NCBI GenBank assembly: GCA_003444795.1 | Contig: DLWR01000007.1 | Span: 1-13,322 of the forward strand | Length of the DNA stretch: 13,322 bases | Direction: 5' to 3' | From: Cryomorphaceae bacterium | GTDB lineage: Bacteria > Bacteroidota > Bacteroidia > Flavobacteriales > Schleiferiaceae | Shown: one piece after another, positions 1 through 6,587 of the stretch | Layout: every line of letters begins with the position of its first letter | How positions within the stretch are numbered: the stretch's first letter is position 1 | Translations under genes and position numbers: made by a program | Notes under the pieces: model-generated | The model's input: the letters and a program-made list of their open reading frames with translations, nothing else | Database searches by the model: none | What the model was told of the DNA's origin: nothing

Positions 1-722
1 GGGAAGAACTTCTCGCCTTCGCGTGGGGGACGCACTTCACCTCGTACCGTATCGCCCGTCTTCAGTCCAAATTGCTTGACTTGCTGGACCGAAATGTAGA
101 CGTCGTCCGGGGAATTCAAGTAGTTGTAGTCGGAGGAGCGCAAAAACGCGAAGTTGTCGGGCATCATTTCTACGACCCCTTCGGTGGGGATAATTCCCTC
201 GAATTCGTACTGACGACGCTCGGGGCGAGGCTGGCGTTCTTCACGTGGTTGACGCTCGCCGCGCTCTGGACGCTCGCCACGTTCAGGACGAGGGCCGCGC
301 TCACCGCGCTCTGGACGCTCGCTGCGTTCTTGGCGTTCAGGACGAGGTCCACGTTCGTGACGGTCCCCGCGGTCAAAGCGCTCATTGCGTGGGCCGCGCT
401 CGCCGCGGTCTGGACGCTCAAATCGCTCTGAACGCTCATGAAATCCATCGCCTTCTTCCGCAGAAGCTGCAGGAGTTTCTGAAGCGACATTCGCTTGGGC
501 TTGGCGAGGTGGCCGGCCACGACGACGCTCCTGAAGAACGGGAGTTTCTGATTGGGTGGCGGGCACAGGGGCAGGACCGTCTGAATCGGCGATACCTAGC
601 CCTGCAATGGCTTCCAAGAGTTCGGGTTTGCGCATGTAACGCGCTTTGGGGATGCCTAGGGCTTCGCCCATGGCTTTGAGTTCGGGAAGTTTTAATCCCT
701 CGATATCAGGGGAATTAGCCAT
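1..722 (-). CDS. rho: Transcription termination factor Rho, N-terminal part (partial, runs off left edge)
   Basis: Hexameric RNA helicase that ends transcription of untranslated RNA. The first 240 codons are in the window, reading leftward from an ATG at 722; the ATPase domain lies outside. Residues 1-45 form the Rho N-terminal SAP-like helical domain (LKLPELKAMGEALGI). Residues about 46-170 are a low-complexity stretch rich in Arg, Glu, Gly and Pro, with an RRRGRPP patch near 67 and many ERPERGER units. From 171 the cold-shock-type RNA-binding domain begins, with the family signatures FAFLRSSDYNYLNSPDDVY (192-209) and LKTGDTVRGEVRPPREGE. E. coli Rho lacks such a long insert; a disordered insert here is typical of Bacteroidota Rho and has been linked to phase separation in Bacteroides. 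It is transcribed divergently from the DUF4293 gene, a neighbour I recall from other Bacteroidota. The identity is certain; the C-terminus cannot be judged. Confidence 0.96.
   Translation of the reverse strand, partial: MANSPDIEGLKLPELKAMGEALGIPKARYMRKPELLEAIAGLGIADSDGPAPVPATQSETPVLQERRRGRPPRQAQANVASETPAASAEEGDGFHERSERFERPDRGERGPRNERFDRGDRHERGPRPERQERSERPERGERGPRPERGERPERGERQPREERQPRPERRQYEFEGIIPTEGVVEMMPDNFAFLRSSDYNYLNSPDDVYISVQQVKQFGLKTGDTVRGEVRPPREGEKFF
253..419. repeat. Imperfect repeats inside rho encoding ERPERGER units
   Basis: A 23-base unit appears three times in the + strand at 253-275, 298-320 and 397-419. The second copy differs from the first at one base and the third at one base. 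Spacings are 45 and 99 bases, both multiples of three, so the reading frame of rho is kept. The first two copies define a 15-residue period. The repeats are coding and encode the disordered Arg/Glu linker. They could expand or contract by slippage or recombination without breaking the frame. Confidence 0.8.
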
Positions 723-781
723 AAAAAGTGCTAAAGGGGTTCTGAAAAAATGGGTTCAGTAAGAAAGTCTCGGTGGAGAAA

Positions 782-821
782 GGTGCGGGATCTGCACCAG
801 GGTTGTACTGCAATAGTACAA
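782..821. promoter_or_regulatory. Two adjacent small inverted repeats in the rho / DUF4293 divergent region
   Basis: GGTGC (782-786) pairs with GCACC (794-798) around a 7-base loop. TTGTACT (803-809) pairs perfectly with AGTACAA (815-821) around a 5-base loop. Both lie in the 122-base gap between the rho start (722) and the DUF4293 start (845), so they fall in the rho leader, the DUF4293 promoter, or both. I found no convincing TAnnTTTG box here for either gene. They may be a regulator site or rho leader structure; the role is inferred only from position. Confidence 0.3.
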
Positions 822-844
822 AAAATTCGGAAATTGCGGCCATT

Positions 845-1213
845 ATGTGGCAACGAATTCAAACCCTCTACATGGCGCTGGGCGCTGTGATGTTCTTTAT
901 GGTCGGCTATGGCAATGCAAGCAATGCGCAGGCACTCCTTTCTGGATTGGGTGTGGCTTTGCTGTTGGCCAATGTGACCTACTATAAGCACCGAAAGCGC
1001 CAATTCATGGTCAACCGCGTGGTAGTCATTGTTGCCTTTATTCTAGAAGGATGGTTGCTATATGGATCCTACGGAGGGGAGGTAGAAGGGCTATCAGGTG
1101 CGAACATGCTGCAGTTAGCAGCCCCCTTACTCGCTGTGATTTTTTCGGCATTGGCTAACCGGGCCATCCAGGCGGATGAGAAAAAAGTCAACGCCGCAGA
1201 TCGATTGCGCTGA
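845..1213 (+). CDS. DUF4293 family four-helix membrane protein
   Basis: Inner-membrane protein of unknown function, 122 residues. The N-terminus MWQRIQTLYMALGAV and the C-terminus ANRAIQADEKKVNAADRLR are the two conserved ends of the DUF4293 family, which is largely confined to Bacteroidota. Four hydrophobic segments are visible at about residues 5-22, 27-45, 56-76 and 88-106, with a basic loop KHRKRQ at 48-53. The frame is open from an ATG at 773, but the extra 24 residues do not look like the family, and MWQRIQTLY matches its normal start, so 845 is chosen. The gene is divergent from rho. Its TGA directly abuts the stop codon of the convergent phosphoesterase gene with no base between. Confidence 0.85.
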   Translation: MWQRIQTLYMALGAVMFFMVGYGNASNAQALLSGLGVALLLANVTYYKHRKRQFMVNRVVVIVAFILEGWLLYGSYGGEVEGLSGANMLQLAAPLLAVIFSALANRAIQADEKKVNAADRLR

Positions 1214-1747
1214 TTAGCTGGCCAAATCCTCCAATTTTCCCCGCTTTCCAAGCTCGATAACTTCCAGGTTTACCAACTTTCCATCTACAATTTGGAAGCG
1301 CAGCATGGTGCGCATGTGGTGAAATCCGTGGTGTCCGGCAGCTCCCGGATTCAAGCAAAGAACCCCCGAAGGATCATGGCCAGCGCGTAAGATGTGGCTG
1401 TGGCCACAGACAAAGACGTTCGGGCGGTATTCGGCAAGTTTCTTTTTGATGGGACTAGGCAAGCGGCCTGCCACGCCTCCAATATGTGTGATCCAAACAC
1501 GCAAACCATCCACCTCGAAGACCACATCTGCTGGCGCTTCACGGCGCATGCTGGCATCGTCGATGTTGCCGTGTACGGCTCTAAGCGGCTTGACAGCGGA
1601 AAGGGCATCTAGTACAGCGATACCCCCGATATCCCCGGCATGCCAGATTTCATCCGCCTCCTCTGCATGGCGCAGAATATCGGCATCCATGTGAGAATGG
1701 GTGTCGGAGAGTAAAAGGATTCGGCGCGCAGTACCTTTGGCATTCAT
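1214..1747 (-). CDS. YfcE/MJ0936-type metallophosphoesterase
   Basis: Small cytoplasmic calcineurin-like phosphoesterase, 177 residues, the usual length for the YfcE/MJ0936 group. The dimetal-binding motifs appear in order: SDTH (D15, H17), GDIGG (D39), GNID (N61), THIGG (H88) and GHSH (H116, H118), followed by the family's LNPGA (132-136). Characterised relatives hydrolyse phosphodiesters such as bis-p-nitrophenyl phosphate or 2',3'-cyclic nucleotides; the natural substrate here is not known. The ATG at 1747 is only 2 bases from the truA start on the other strand, so its promoter must lie within truA. A weak -7-like GACTTTTG, one mismatch from TAnnTTTG, lies about 5 bases upstream. Phosphoesterase, truA and ABC transporter together is a grouping I recall from other Flavobacteriia. 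Confidence 0.92.
   Translation of the reverse strand: MNAKGTARRILLLSDTHSHMDADILRHAEEADEIWHAGDIGGIAVLDALSAVKPLRAVHGNIDDASMRREAPADVVFEVDGLRVWITHIGGVAGRLPSPIKKKLAEYRPNVFVCGHSHILRAGHDPSGVLCLNPGAAGHHGFHHMRTMLRFQIVDGKLVNLEVIELGKRGKLEDLAS
1732..1739 (+). promoter_or_regulatory. Candidate -7 box for truA (TACCTTTG)
   Basis: TACCTTTG fits the Bacteroidota -7 consensus TAnnTTTG exactly and lies 10 bases before the truA ATG at 1750. The mRNA would therefore have a leader of only a few bases. No TTTG -33 element is visible about 19 bases upstream. The box sits within the first codons of the divergent phosphoesterase gene. Confidence 0.4.
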
Positions 1748-1749
1748 CT

Positions 1750-2532
1750 ATGCAAAAGTCGGAAAACCCACGGTATGCGATGCGCTTGGCGTATCACGGT
1801 GCGCCCTATAGCGGATGGCAAATCCAGCCTGGCCAAAAAACGGTCCAAGGAGAGTTGGAAGTAGCGCTTTCCTCTTTGCTTCGGTGCGAAACTCAAGTGG
1901 TGGGAGCTGGCCGAACAGATACCGGAGTGCATGCCGCCAATTACGTGGCGCATTTTGAGGGATCAGAAAGCTTGGACGTAGCAGATTTGACCTACCGCCT
2001 CAACCGTTTTCTGCCTCCGCGTATTGCCGTCCATGAAATCCAGCCCGTATCGGAGGATTTTCATGCGCGCTTTTCCGCGACTTCACGGGCATACCGCTAT
2101 GTACTTCGTCGGGGTAAAAACGCTTTTGATACCGATGTGGCGTGGTACTACCAGCGGCCCATGGATCTGGAGAAACTGCACCGGGCGGCCGCCAGCCTTT
2201 TTACGACGACGGAGTTTTCAGCCTTTGCGCGAACAGGTAGCCATACCGGAACCACGTTGTGTACGATAGAGCACGCGCGCTGGGTTGATCAGGGAGATGC
2301 GTGGGTTGTTGAGGTGCGCGCCAATCGCTTCCTGCGCAACATGGTTCGATCCTTGGTGGGCACGATGGTCGAGCATGCCCTGGGCAAACGCAGTTGGGAA
2401 GCTTGGGAAGATTTGCTGCAGGGCGGTGAGCGCCCCGAGGCCGGAGATTCCGCACCCGCCCACGGCCTTACTTTTGCAGGCGTCACCTACCCAATTTCCC
2501 CCTTCCATGAGCGCGAGCAAGCCCCCTTCTAA
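1750..2532 (+). CDS. truA: tRNA pseudouridine(38-40) synthase TruA
   Basis: Converts uridines 38, 39 and 40 in the anticodon stem-loop of many tRNAs to pseudouridine; cytoplasmic, 260 residues, normal length. The start region has the family pattern RLAYHGAPYSGWQIQP (12-27). The catalytic aspartate is D57 in GAGRTDTGVHA (52-62). Also present are FHARFSATSRAYRY in the middle and NRFLRNMVRSLVGTM in the C-terminal half, all TruA hallmarks. ATG 1750 gives a normal N-terminus. Its last 26 bases overlap the start of the ABC transporter gene, suggesting an operon with translational coupling. It begins 2 bases from the divergent phosphoesterase start. Confidence 0.96.
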   Translation: MQKSENPRYAMRLAYHGAPYSGWQIQPGQKTVQGELEVALSSLLRCETQVVGAGRTDTGVHAANYVAHFEGSESLDVADLTYRLNRFLPPRIAVHEIQPVSEDFHARFSATSRAYRYVLRRGKNAFDTDVAWYYQRPMDLEKLHRAAASLFTTTEFSAFARTGSHTGTTLCTIEHARWVDQGDAWVVEVRANRFLRNMVRSLVGTMVEHALGKRSWEAWEDLLQGGERPEAGDSAPAHGLTFAGVTYPISPFHEREQAPF

Positions 2533-4297
2533 ACCTTCAGTTTCCGGAAAGGCCTTTGACTGGCAGGTGCTGCGTCGCGTATTAGACTATGCAAAGCCCT
2601 ACCGCTGGCAGACCATCGCTGCGGCACTGCTTTCTGTGCTGATGGGGGCATTAACTACCGCGCGTCCTGTATTGGTGCGTCAAGGGGTAGATGACGCGGT
2701 TGCCAAAGCGGACTGGGAGGCCTTGTATGCGTCCATGCTCCTTCTGTGTGCGACCCTCGTGTTGGAAGCACTCGGGCAGTTTGCCTTCATCTACGCGACC
2801 AATGATTTGGGACAGCGCGTGATCAAGGACATTCGGATCACCCTTTTTGGACGGCTCCTTCACTTCAAGATACCCTTCTTTGACAAGACCCCCGTGGGAA
2901 CCTTGGTGACGCGTACCGTTTCTGATGTGGAGACGATGGCGGATATTTTTTCGGATGGCTTGCTGGTGATTTTTGGCGACCTCTTCAAAATTGTGGTCAT
3001 GGTGGCGGTCATGTTCTTCCTGTTTGATCCCGCTTTGGTCGCCATTAGCCTTTCGGTCATTCCCTTCCTCTACATCGCAACCAGGTGGTTCCAAAAAAGC
3101 ATTAAGTCGGCCTTTACGGATGTCCGAAACCAAGTAGCGGCCTTGAATGCCTTTGTGCAAGAGCGCATTACCGGCATAGCCATCGTTCAGATCTTTACGC
3201 GGGAGAACAAGGAATTTCAGCGCTTTGAAGTCATCAATGCGAAGCACCGCGCTGCGAACATCCGTTCGATCTGGTATTTCAGCTTGTTCTTTCCCATCAT
3301 CGAAATGCTTTCCGCCGTCAGCATCGGCTTGGCCATTTGGTACGGCGGATTGGCAGCAGCAGGGGGTGCGAACATTACTATTGGAGACCTGACGGCTTTG
3401 ATACTCTTTATCAACTTGTTGTACCGACCGCTTCGCCAATTGGCGGACCGATTTAACACCTTGCAAATGGGGATGGTGGCCAGTGACCGCGTGCTTAAAC
3501 TCATCGAGGACCAGCTGGAAATGGAGCCTTCAGGCGGCCATGTCGCTTCCACCGTTTCCGGCGAAGTGCAGTTTAAGCAGGTGCACTTTTCCTATCTCCC
3601 GGAAGAGCCCGTGTTGAAAGGAATCGATCTTGAGATTCCAGCCGGTGAAACGTGGGCGCTGGTAGGAGCCACGGGTTCGGGAAAGAGTACCCTGGTGCAT
3701 CTATTGATGGGCTATTATCCGGTGACCGAAGGGGAAATTCAGCTGGACGGCGTGAGGCTGCGGGATTGGAGTTTGAACTCCCTTCGAAAGCACGTCGCCC
3801 TCGTGCAGCAAGACGTCTTCCTCTTTTCGGATACGGTCCGAAACAATGTGACGGTATACCGCCCTATCTCGGATGAGGCCATCTGGTCCGCAGCCGAATC
3901 TATGGGGATTGCTGAATTCCTGCGCAGCCTTCCCGGAGGTCTGGATTACGATGTGAAGGAGCGCGGAGGCATGTTGAGTACCGGACAGCGCCAATTGCTG
4001 GCCTTTTTACGGGCCTACTTGCGCCAACCGAGTTTGCTCATTCTCGATGAAGCTACATCGAGCATTGATTCTCAAGCGGAAGAGTGGATTCAGCGCGCTA
4101 CGGTAAAATTGACCGAGGGCAGAACTTCACTGGTCGTTGCACACCGTTTGGCAACGGTCCTTCACGCCGATCAAATTGTCGTCTTAGACAAGGGTCTCGT
4201 CGTGGAGCAAGGCCGTCATGAGGAGCTGTTGGCTCGCGGAGGAGCGTATGCCAATCTCTACGAAAAGCAGTTTTTCGGGGAAGAGGGTCAGGCTTAA
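2507..4297 (+). CDS. ABC exporter, fused permease and ATPase (MsbA/MdlB-like)
   Basis: Half-size ABC exporter of 596 residues that would act as a homodimer in the inner membrane. The six-helix transmembrane domain covers about residues 30-320. The ATPase domain has Walker A GATGSGKST (387-395), a Q-loop near Q435, signature LSTGQ (490-494), Walker B LLILDEA (510-516) and switch histidine H546 in VVAHRLATV. The signature has Thr where LSGGQ is usual; variants at this position are common in Bacteroidota exporters, so it need not impair activity. The frame is open from ATG 2285 inside truA, but MSASKPPSKP at 2507 gives the normal short soluble N-terminus. Substrate unknown; lipid or drug export is the usual guess for this class. 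Its TAA overlaps the stop of the convergent gene by 4 bases. Confidence 0.94.
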   Translation: MSASKPPSKPSVSGKAFDWQVLRRVLDYAKPYRWQTIAAALLSVLMGALTTARPVLVRQGVDDAVAKADWEALYASMLLLCATLVLEALGQFAFIYATNDLGQRVIKDIRITLFGRLLHFKIPFFDKTPVGTLVTRTVSDVETMADIFSDGLLVIFGDLFKIVVMVAVMFFLFDPALVAISLSVIPFLYIATRWFQKSIKSAFTDVRNQVAALNAFVQERITGIAIVQIFTRENKEFQRFEVINAKHRAANIRSIWYFSLFFPIIEMLSAVSIGLAIWYGGLAAAGGANITIGDLTALILFINLLYRPLRQLADRFNTLQMGMVASDRVLKLIEDQLEMEPSGGHVASTVSGEVQFKQVHFSYLPEEPVLKGIDLEIPAGETWALVGATGSGKSTLVHLLMGYYPVTEGEIQLDGVRLRDWSLNSLRKHVALVQQDVFLFSDTVRNNVTVYRPISDEAIWSAAESMGIAEFLRSLPGGLDYDVKERGGMLSTGQRQLLAFLRAYLRQPSLLILDEATSSIDSQAEEWIQRATVKLTEGRTSLVVAHRLATVLHADQIVVLDKGLVVEQGRHEELLARGGAYANLYEKQFFGEEGQA

Positions 4298-4848
4298 CGG
4301 CCGAGCAGGTTCTTAGGGTCGTCTACCGGTAGCTCAGGAGCGTACTGTGTGAGGATATCACGAAAGGACGCCATATCGCGAATTTGGAAGGCAATTGTTC
4401 GGCCCGTATTCAGAGCAAAGAGGGCATAGGTCCCTTCATCAAACGCATAGGCATGCACTTTTTTATGGGACCCAAAACTGTTGATGCGGAGGCCCCATCC
4501 CCCAAAGTCCCCTAAGGGACTCAGCTTGGCTAGGGTGACCCCTTGAACTTCATTCCACGTCCGCCATTTCCATGCCCACACAAATGGTCGGTAAATAACC
4601 CCTATTCCAAGGGCGTTCATGACAAGTCGACACCAAGAGGTGGTCATGGCAGCCACACCGACTTCCAAGGCAATTACCCCGAGTAAGACGTAAAAAAGCG
4701 TAGCCCCTTCTTCCGTGGGGCGCCCGGTAAAAAAGGCGGCCAAATCTGTCCAGCCGACAGAAATAATGATGGTGAGTGTAGTCGTGAGGCTAATGCCCAT
4801 CACGATGAGAAAGGCCGGTGGGATGCGGAATTGATCGCGGTACTCCAT
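4294..4848 (-). CDS. Small membrane protein, two helices plus a PH-like C-terminal domain (uncharacterised)
   Basis: 184 residues. Two hydrophobic helices are clear at about 11-32 (FLIVMGISLTTTLTIII) and 50-68. A mostly beta-rich soluble tail follows, containing GGWGLRINSF (116-125) and a pattern of alternating hydrophobic strands ending in a short helix, SFRDIL. The layout resembles Bacteroidota membrane proteins with a bacterial PH-like domain; that assignment is inferred from pattern, not a firm domain match. The frame extends upstream to an ATG at 4944, but this would run through the promoter region of the divergent lipoprotein gene, so MEYRDQFRIP at 4848 is preferred. It is convergent with the ABC gene, sharing a 4-base TTAA overlap of stop codons. 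Confidence 0.7.
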   Translation of the reverse strand: MEYRDQFRIPPAFLIVMGISLTTTLTIIISVGWTDLAAFFTGRPTEEGATLFYVLLGVIALEVGVAAMTTSWCRLVMNALGIGVIYRPFVWAWKWRTWNEVQGVTLAKLSPLGDFGGWGLRINSFGSHKKVHAYAFDEGTYALFALNTGRTIAFQIRDMASFRDILTQYAPELPVDDPKNLLGR

Positions 4849-4852
4849 GGTG

Positions 4853-4882
4853 TAAAAATACGGGTTGAACGAATCGGTCAAA
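4853..4882 (-). promoter_or_regulatory. Possible promoter for the 4294-4848 gene
   Basis: On the minus strand TTTG (4882-4879) is followed after 18 bases by TATTTTTA (4860-4853), one mismatch from TAnnTTTG. The ATG at 4848 lies only 4 bases further, so the transcript would be nearly or fully leaderless. It is weaker than the divergent promoter beside it. Confidence 0.3.
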
Positions 4883-4883
4883 A

Positions 4884-4899
4884 AGATGTTTGAACATCT
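4884..4899. promoter_or_regulatory. Perfect 16-bp palindrome between divergent promoters (operator candidate)
   Basis: AGATGTT (4884-4890) and AACATCT (4893-4899) are perfect inverted copies around a 2-base TG centre. The palindrome covers the TTTG -33 element of the YceI gene promoter and abuts the putative -33 of the divergent gene. This is where a dimeric transcription factor could control both. The regulator is unknown. Confidence 0.4.
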
Positions 4900-4918
4900 G
4901 GTCACGTGCCTATATTTG
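4889..4918 (+). promoter_or_regulatory. Bacteroidota-type promoter of the YceI-like gene
   Basis: TTTG (4889-4892), an 18-base spacer, then TATATTTG (4911-4918). Both elements match the Bacteroidota consensus TTTG / TAnnTTTG exactly, with near-normal spacing. Transcription would start near 4924, giving an A-rich leader of about 30 bases. This is the best promoter in the window. Confidence 0.7.
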
Positions 4919-4932
4919 TGGCTCCCTAAAAA

Positions 4933-4956
4933 ATGTTTAAACAACTATTAAAATGA
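4933..4956 (+). other. Possible 7-codon leader ORF ending at the YceI start codon
   Basis: ATG at 4933 opens a frame encoding MFKQLLK and stops at TGA 4954-4956, sharing ATGA with the YceI gene start (4953). It lies fully within the predicted leader. It could couple or reduce translation of the lipoprotein gene, but such a short frame can arise by chance. Confidence 0.25.
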
Positions 4957-5594
4957 AACAGCTTCTTTCTCTTTCTGCAGCAGCGCTTCTCGCGGTGGCC
5001 TGTGGTCAAGGTTCGGTAGATGCTACTGACGCACAAGATGCCGCACAAGGCGGTCAATCCTACACGGTAGATGCAGCCGCTTCTGGCATTGAGTGGTTCG
5101 GCCACAAACCCTTTGTAGAAAACTATGGTCATGCAGGCACCTTGGCGATTTCCGAAGGATCCGTGGGTGTAGAAAATGGCGCTTTGGTTTCAGGAATCTT
5201 TACCTTGGACATGAACAGCATCGTTTGTACCGATGAAGCGTTGCCACAAGAAAAGAAGGACTACTTGGTGGGTCACCTCAAGAGCGCGGATTTCTTTGCG
5301 GTGGATTCGTTTGCTACGGCTTCGTTTGAAATTACCAACGTAACGGTTCAGGAAGGCGAATTTAACAGCCTCATTGCTGGTAACTTGACCTTACGTGGTG
5401 TCACCAACAACATTCAATTCCTTGCAAATGTGACGGTCAGCGATTCAACGTTCACATTGACGGCACCTTCTTTCAACATTGACCGCAAGCAATGGGGTGT
5501 AATGTACGCCTCTACGAGCATTGTGGATTTGGCGAAGGACAACTTGATTTCTGATGATTTGGGCATCATGATTAATGTGAATGCTAAGCTCTAA
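4953..5594 (+). CDS. YceI-like domain lipoprotein
   Basis: 213-residue exported lipoprotein. The signal peptide runs from residue 1 to about 16 with the lipobox AVAC (C17 lipidated), followed by an Ala/Gln/Asp linker to about 35. The remainder is a YceI-like lipocalin fold: YTVDAAASGIEWFGHK near the start, YLVGHLKSADFFAVDSF (104-120), GNLTLRGVTNNIQF (143-156) and FNIDRKQWGVMY (174-185). YceI-fold proteins bind isoprenoid or other amphipathic lipids in a beta-barrel and are often stress-induced periplasmic proteins; the ligand here is not known. It is a single-gene unit, with its own strong promoter, an overlapping operator-like palindrome and a terminator. Confidence 0.92.
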   Translation: MKQLLSLSAAALLAVACGQGSVDATDAQDAAQGGQSYTVDAAASGIEWFGHKPFVENYGHAGTLAISEGSVGVENGALVSGIFTLDMNSIVCTDEALPQEKKDYLVGHLKSADFFAVDSFATASFEITNVTVQEGEFNSLIAGNLTLRGVTNNIQFLANVTVSDSTFTLTAPSFNIDRKQWGVMYASTSIVDLAKDNLISDDLGIMINVNAKL

Positions 5595-5616
5595 GGAGCG
5601 AGCCATTGATTGGGTG

Positions 5617-5645
5617 AAGGCCTCGGTGCAAGCCGGGGCTTTTTT
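5617..5645 (+). terminator. Intrinsic terminator of the YceI-like gene
   Basis: GCCTCGG (5620-5626) pairs with CCGGGGC (5633-5639) with one G-U pair around a 6-base loop, followed by TTTTTT (5640-5645). Flanking AAG can extend the stem. It lies 23 bases after the YceI stop. Its T-tract overlaps the stop codon of the convergent TIGR01777 gene. Confidence 0.85.
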
Positions 5646-6549
5646 ATTTGCGCAAGAGATTCTTCAGGGCAGATTCCAAGGTGGGGTAGTCGTAATTAAA
5701 CCCAGCAGCTTCCCATTTTGCAGCCGAGCACCGCGTACTCATCAGCCCAACCTGGGCCATTTCACCCATCAGTAAGCGCAGGGCCCAAGCAGGGACGTAG
5801 GGAAAGAAATAGGGCCGTCGAAGGGTGGAGGCTAGGGTACGGGAAAAATCCGCATTGGTTACCGAATAGGGTCCCACGCCATTCCAAATACCGGTCGCCG
5901 TGTCCGTCAGGGCCAAATATGCAAATTGACGTGCAAGGTCATCCACGTGAATCCAGGGCATCCAATGGCGTCCATTTCCAAGCGGTGCCCCAAGGCCCCA
6001 GGTAAAAATGGGGAGGAGGGTGTCGAGCACGCCGCCACCTTTACCCAGTACAATGCCAATGCGAAGTTTGGCCACGCGCAGCCCCAAATCCGCCAAGCGA
6101 TCCACACTGGCCTCCCATTTTTGAACGACCTCTCCTAAAAACCCTTGCGGATGGCCTTCTTCCTCCGTGTAGAGGTGGTCCGGATGGTTGGGGTAGATGC
6201 CCACGGCCGAGGCACTAACGAAGACGTTGGGGCGGGAGGTATCAGGAAGTGCGGCTATGGCTGTTTCCAGAGCAGCACTACCTTGAATGCGGCTGTCCAC
6301 GATGGCCTTTTTGTGCGCGGTGGTCCAGCGTTCTGCGACATTGGCGCCCGCCAAATGAATCACATGGCTAACACCCTCTAAGGCGGCTGAATCCAAATAC
6401 CCTTGCTGAGGATCCCAGTAGAAGCGCCCTGGAGATGCTCCTTTTTGCGTAGATAAGTGCCGAACGGAATGTCCTTCCTTCTCAAGCAAGCGGGTAAGTG
6501 CCTGCCCCACCAAACCCGTTCCGCCAGTTATCAAAAACGTGTGCATCAT
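5644..6549 (-). CDS. TIGR01777 family SDR epimerase (YfcH-like)
   Basis: Extended short-chain dehydrogenase of about 301 residues, the usual size for the TIGR01777/YfcH family. The NAD(P)-binding GGTGLVG lies at 9-15. Family motifs LAGANVAERWT (66-76), SASAVGIYP (112-120) and WIHVDDL (199-205) are all present, and the C-terminal DUF1731-like tail ends ESALKNLL. The substrate of these proteins is unknown; a nucleoside-sugar or similar is inferred from the fold. The minus strand has tandem ATGs at 6549 and 6546; the frame also runs up to 6606, but that would extend through the short divergent gap and lacks family resemblance. It is divergent from the 6588 gene by 38 bases. Confidence 0.92.
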   Translation of the reverse strand: MMHTFLITGGTGLVGQALTRLLEKEGHSVRHLSTQKGASPGRFYWDPQQGYLDSAALEGVSHVIHLAGANVAERWTTAHKKAIVDSRIQGSAALETAIAALPDTSRPNVFVSASAVGIYPNHPDHLYTEEEGHPQGFLGEVVQKWEASVDRLADLGLRVAKLRIGIVLGKGGGVLDTLLPIFTWGLGAPLGNGRHWMPWIHVDDLARQFAYLALTDTATGIWNGVGPYSVTNADFSRTLASTLRRPYFFPYVPAWALRLLMGEMAQVGLMSTRCSAAKWEAAGFNYDYPTLESALKNLLRK

Positions 6550-6560
6550 GGACAAAAGAA

Positions 6561-6574
6561 CCGCATTTTTGCGG
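6561..6574. promoter_or_regulatory. Short inverted repeat in the 38-bp divergent gap
   Basis: CCGCA (6561-6565) and TGCGG (6570-6574) are perfect inverted copies around TTTT. They lie in the 38-base gap between the TIGR01777 gene and the 6588 gene. One-mismatch -7-like boxes are present on both strands (CATTTTTG at 6564-6571 on plus, TTCTTTTG at 6558-6551 on minus), but no -33 element is seen. It may be an operator, but the stem is short. Confidence 0.2.
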
Positions 6575-6587
6575 AAGAGTTTACGCC

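Noticed and set aside
253..419. Regularly spaced repeats that could look like a small CRISPR or tandem array
   Set aside because: They are in frame, encode ERPERGER units of Rho, vary in sequence, and lack CRISPR-like unique spacers of equal length.
245..679. Plus-strand open frame opposite rho
   Set aside because: Arg/Ala/His-rich mirror of the rho repeat region with no family resemblance.
2285..2506. N-terminal extension of the ABC transporter inside truA
   Set aside because: The 74 residues are an out-of-frame reading of truA; normal exporters begin near residue MSASKPP.
2651..3466. Long open frame of 271 codons on the minus strand
   Set aside because: It is fully antisense to the ABC transporter, whose motifs are intact; the translated product is Lys/Arg/Gln-rich with no recognisable domain.
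3960..4000. LSTGQ instead of LSGGQ as a sign of a dead ABC ATPase
   Set aside because: All other catalytic motifs are intact and substitutions at this position are common in related exporters.
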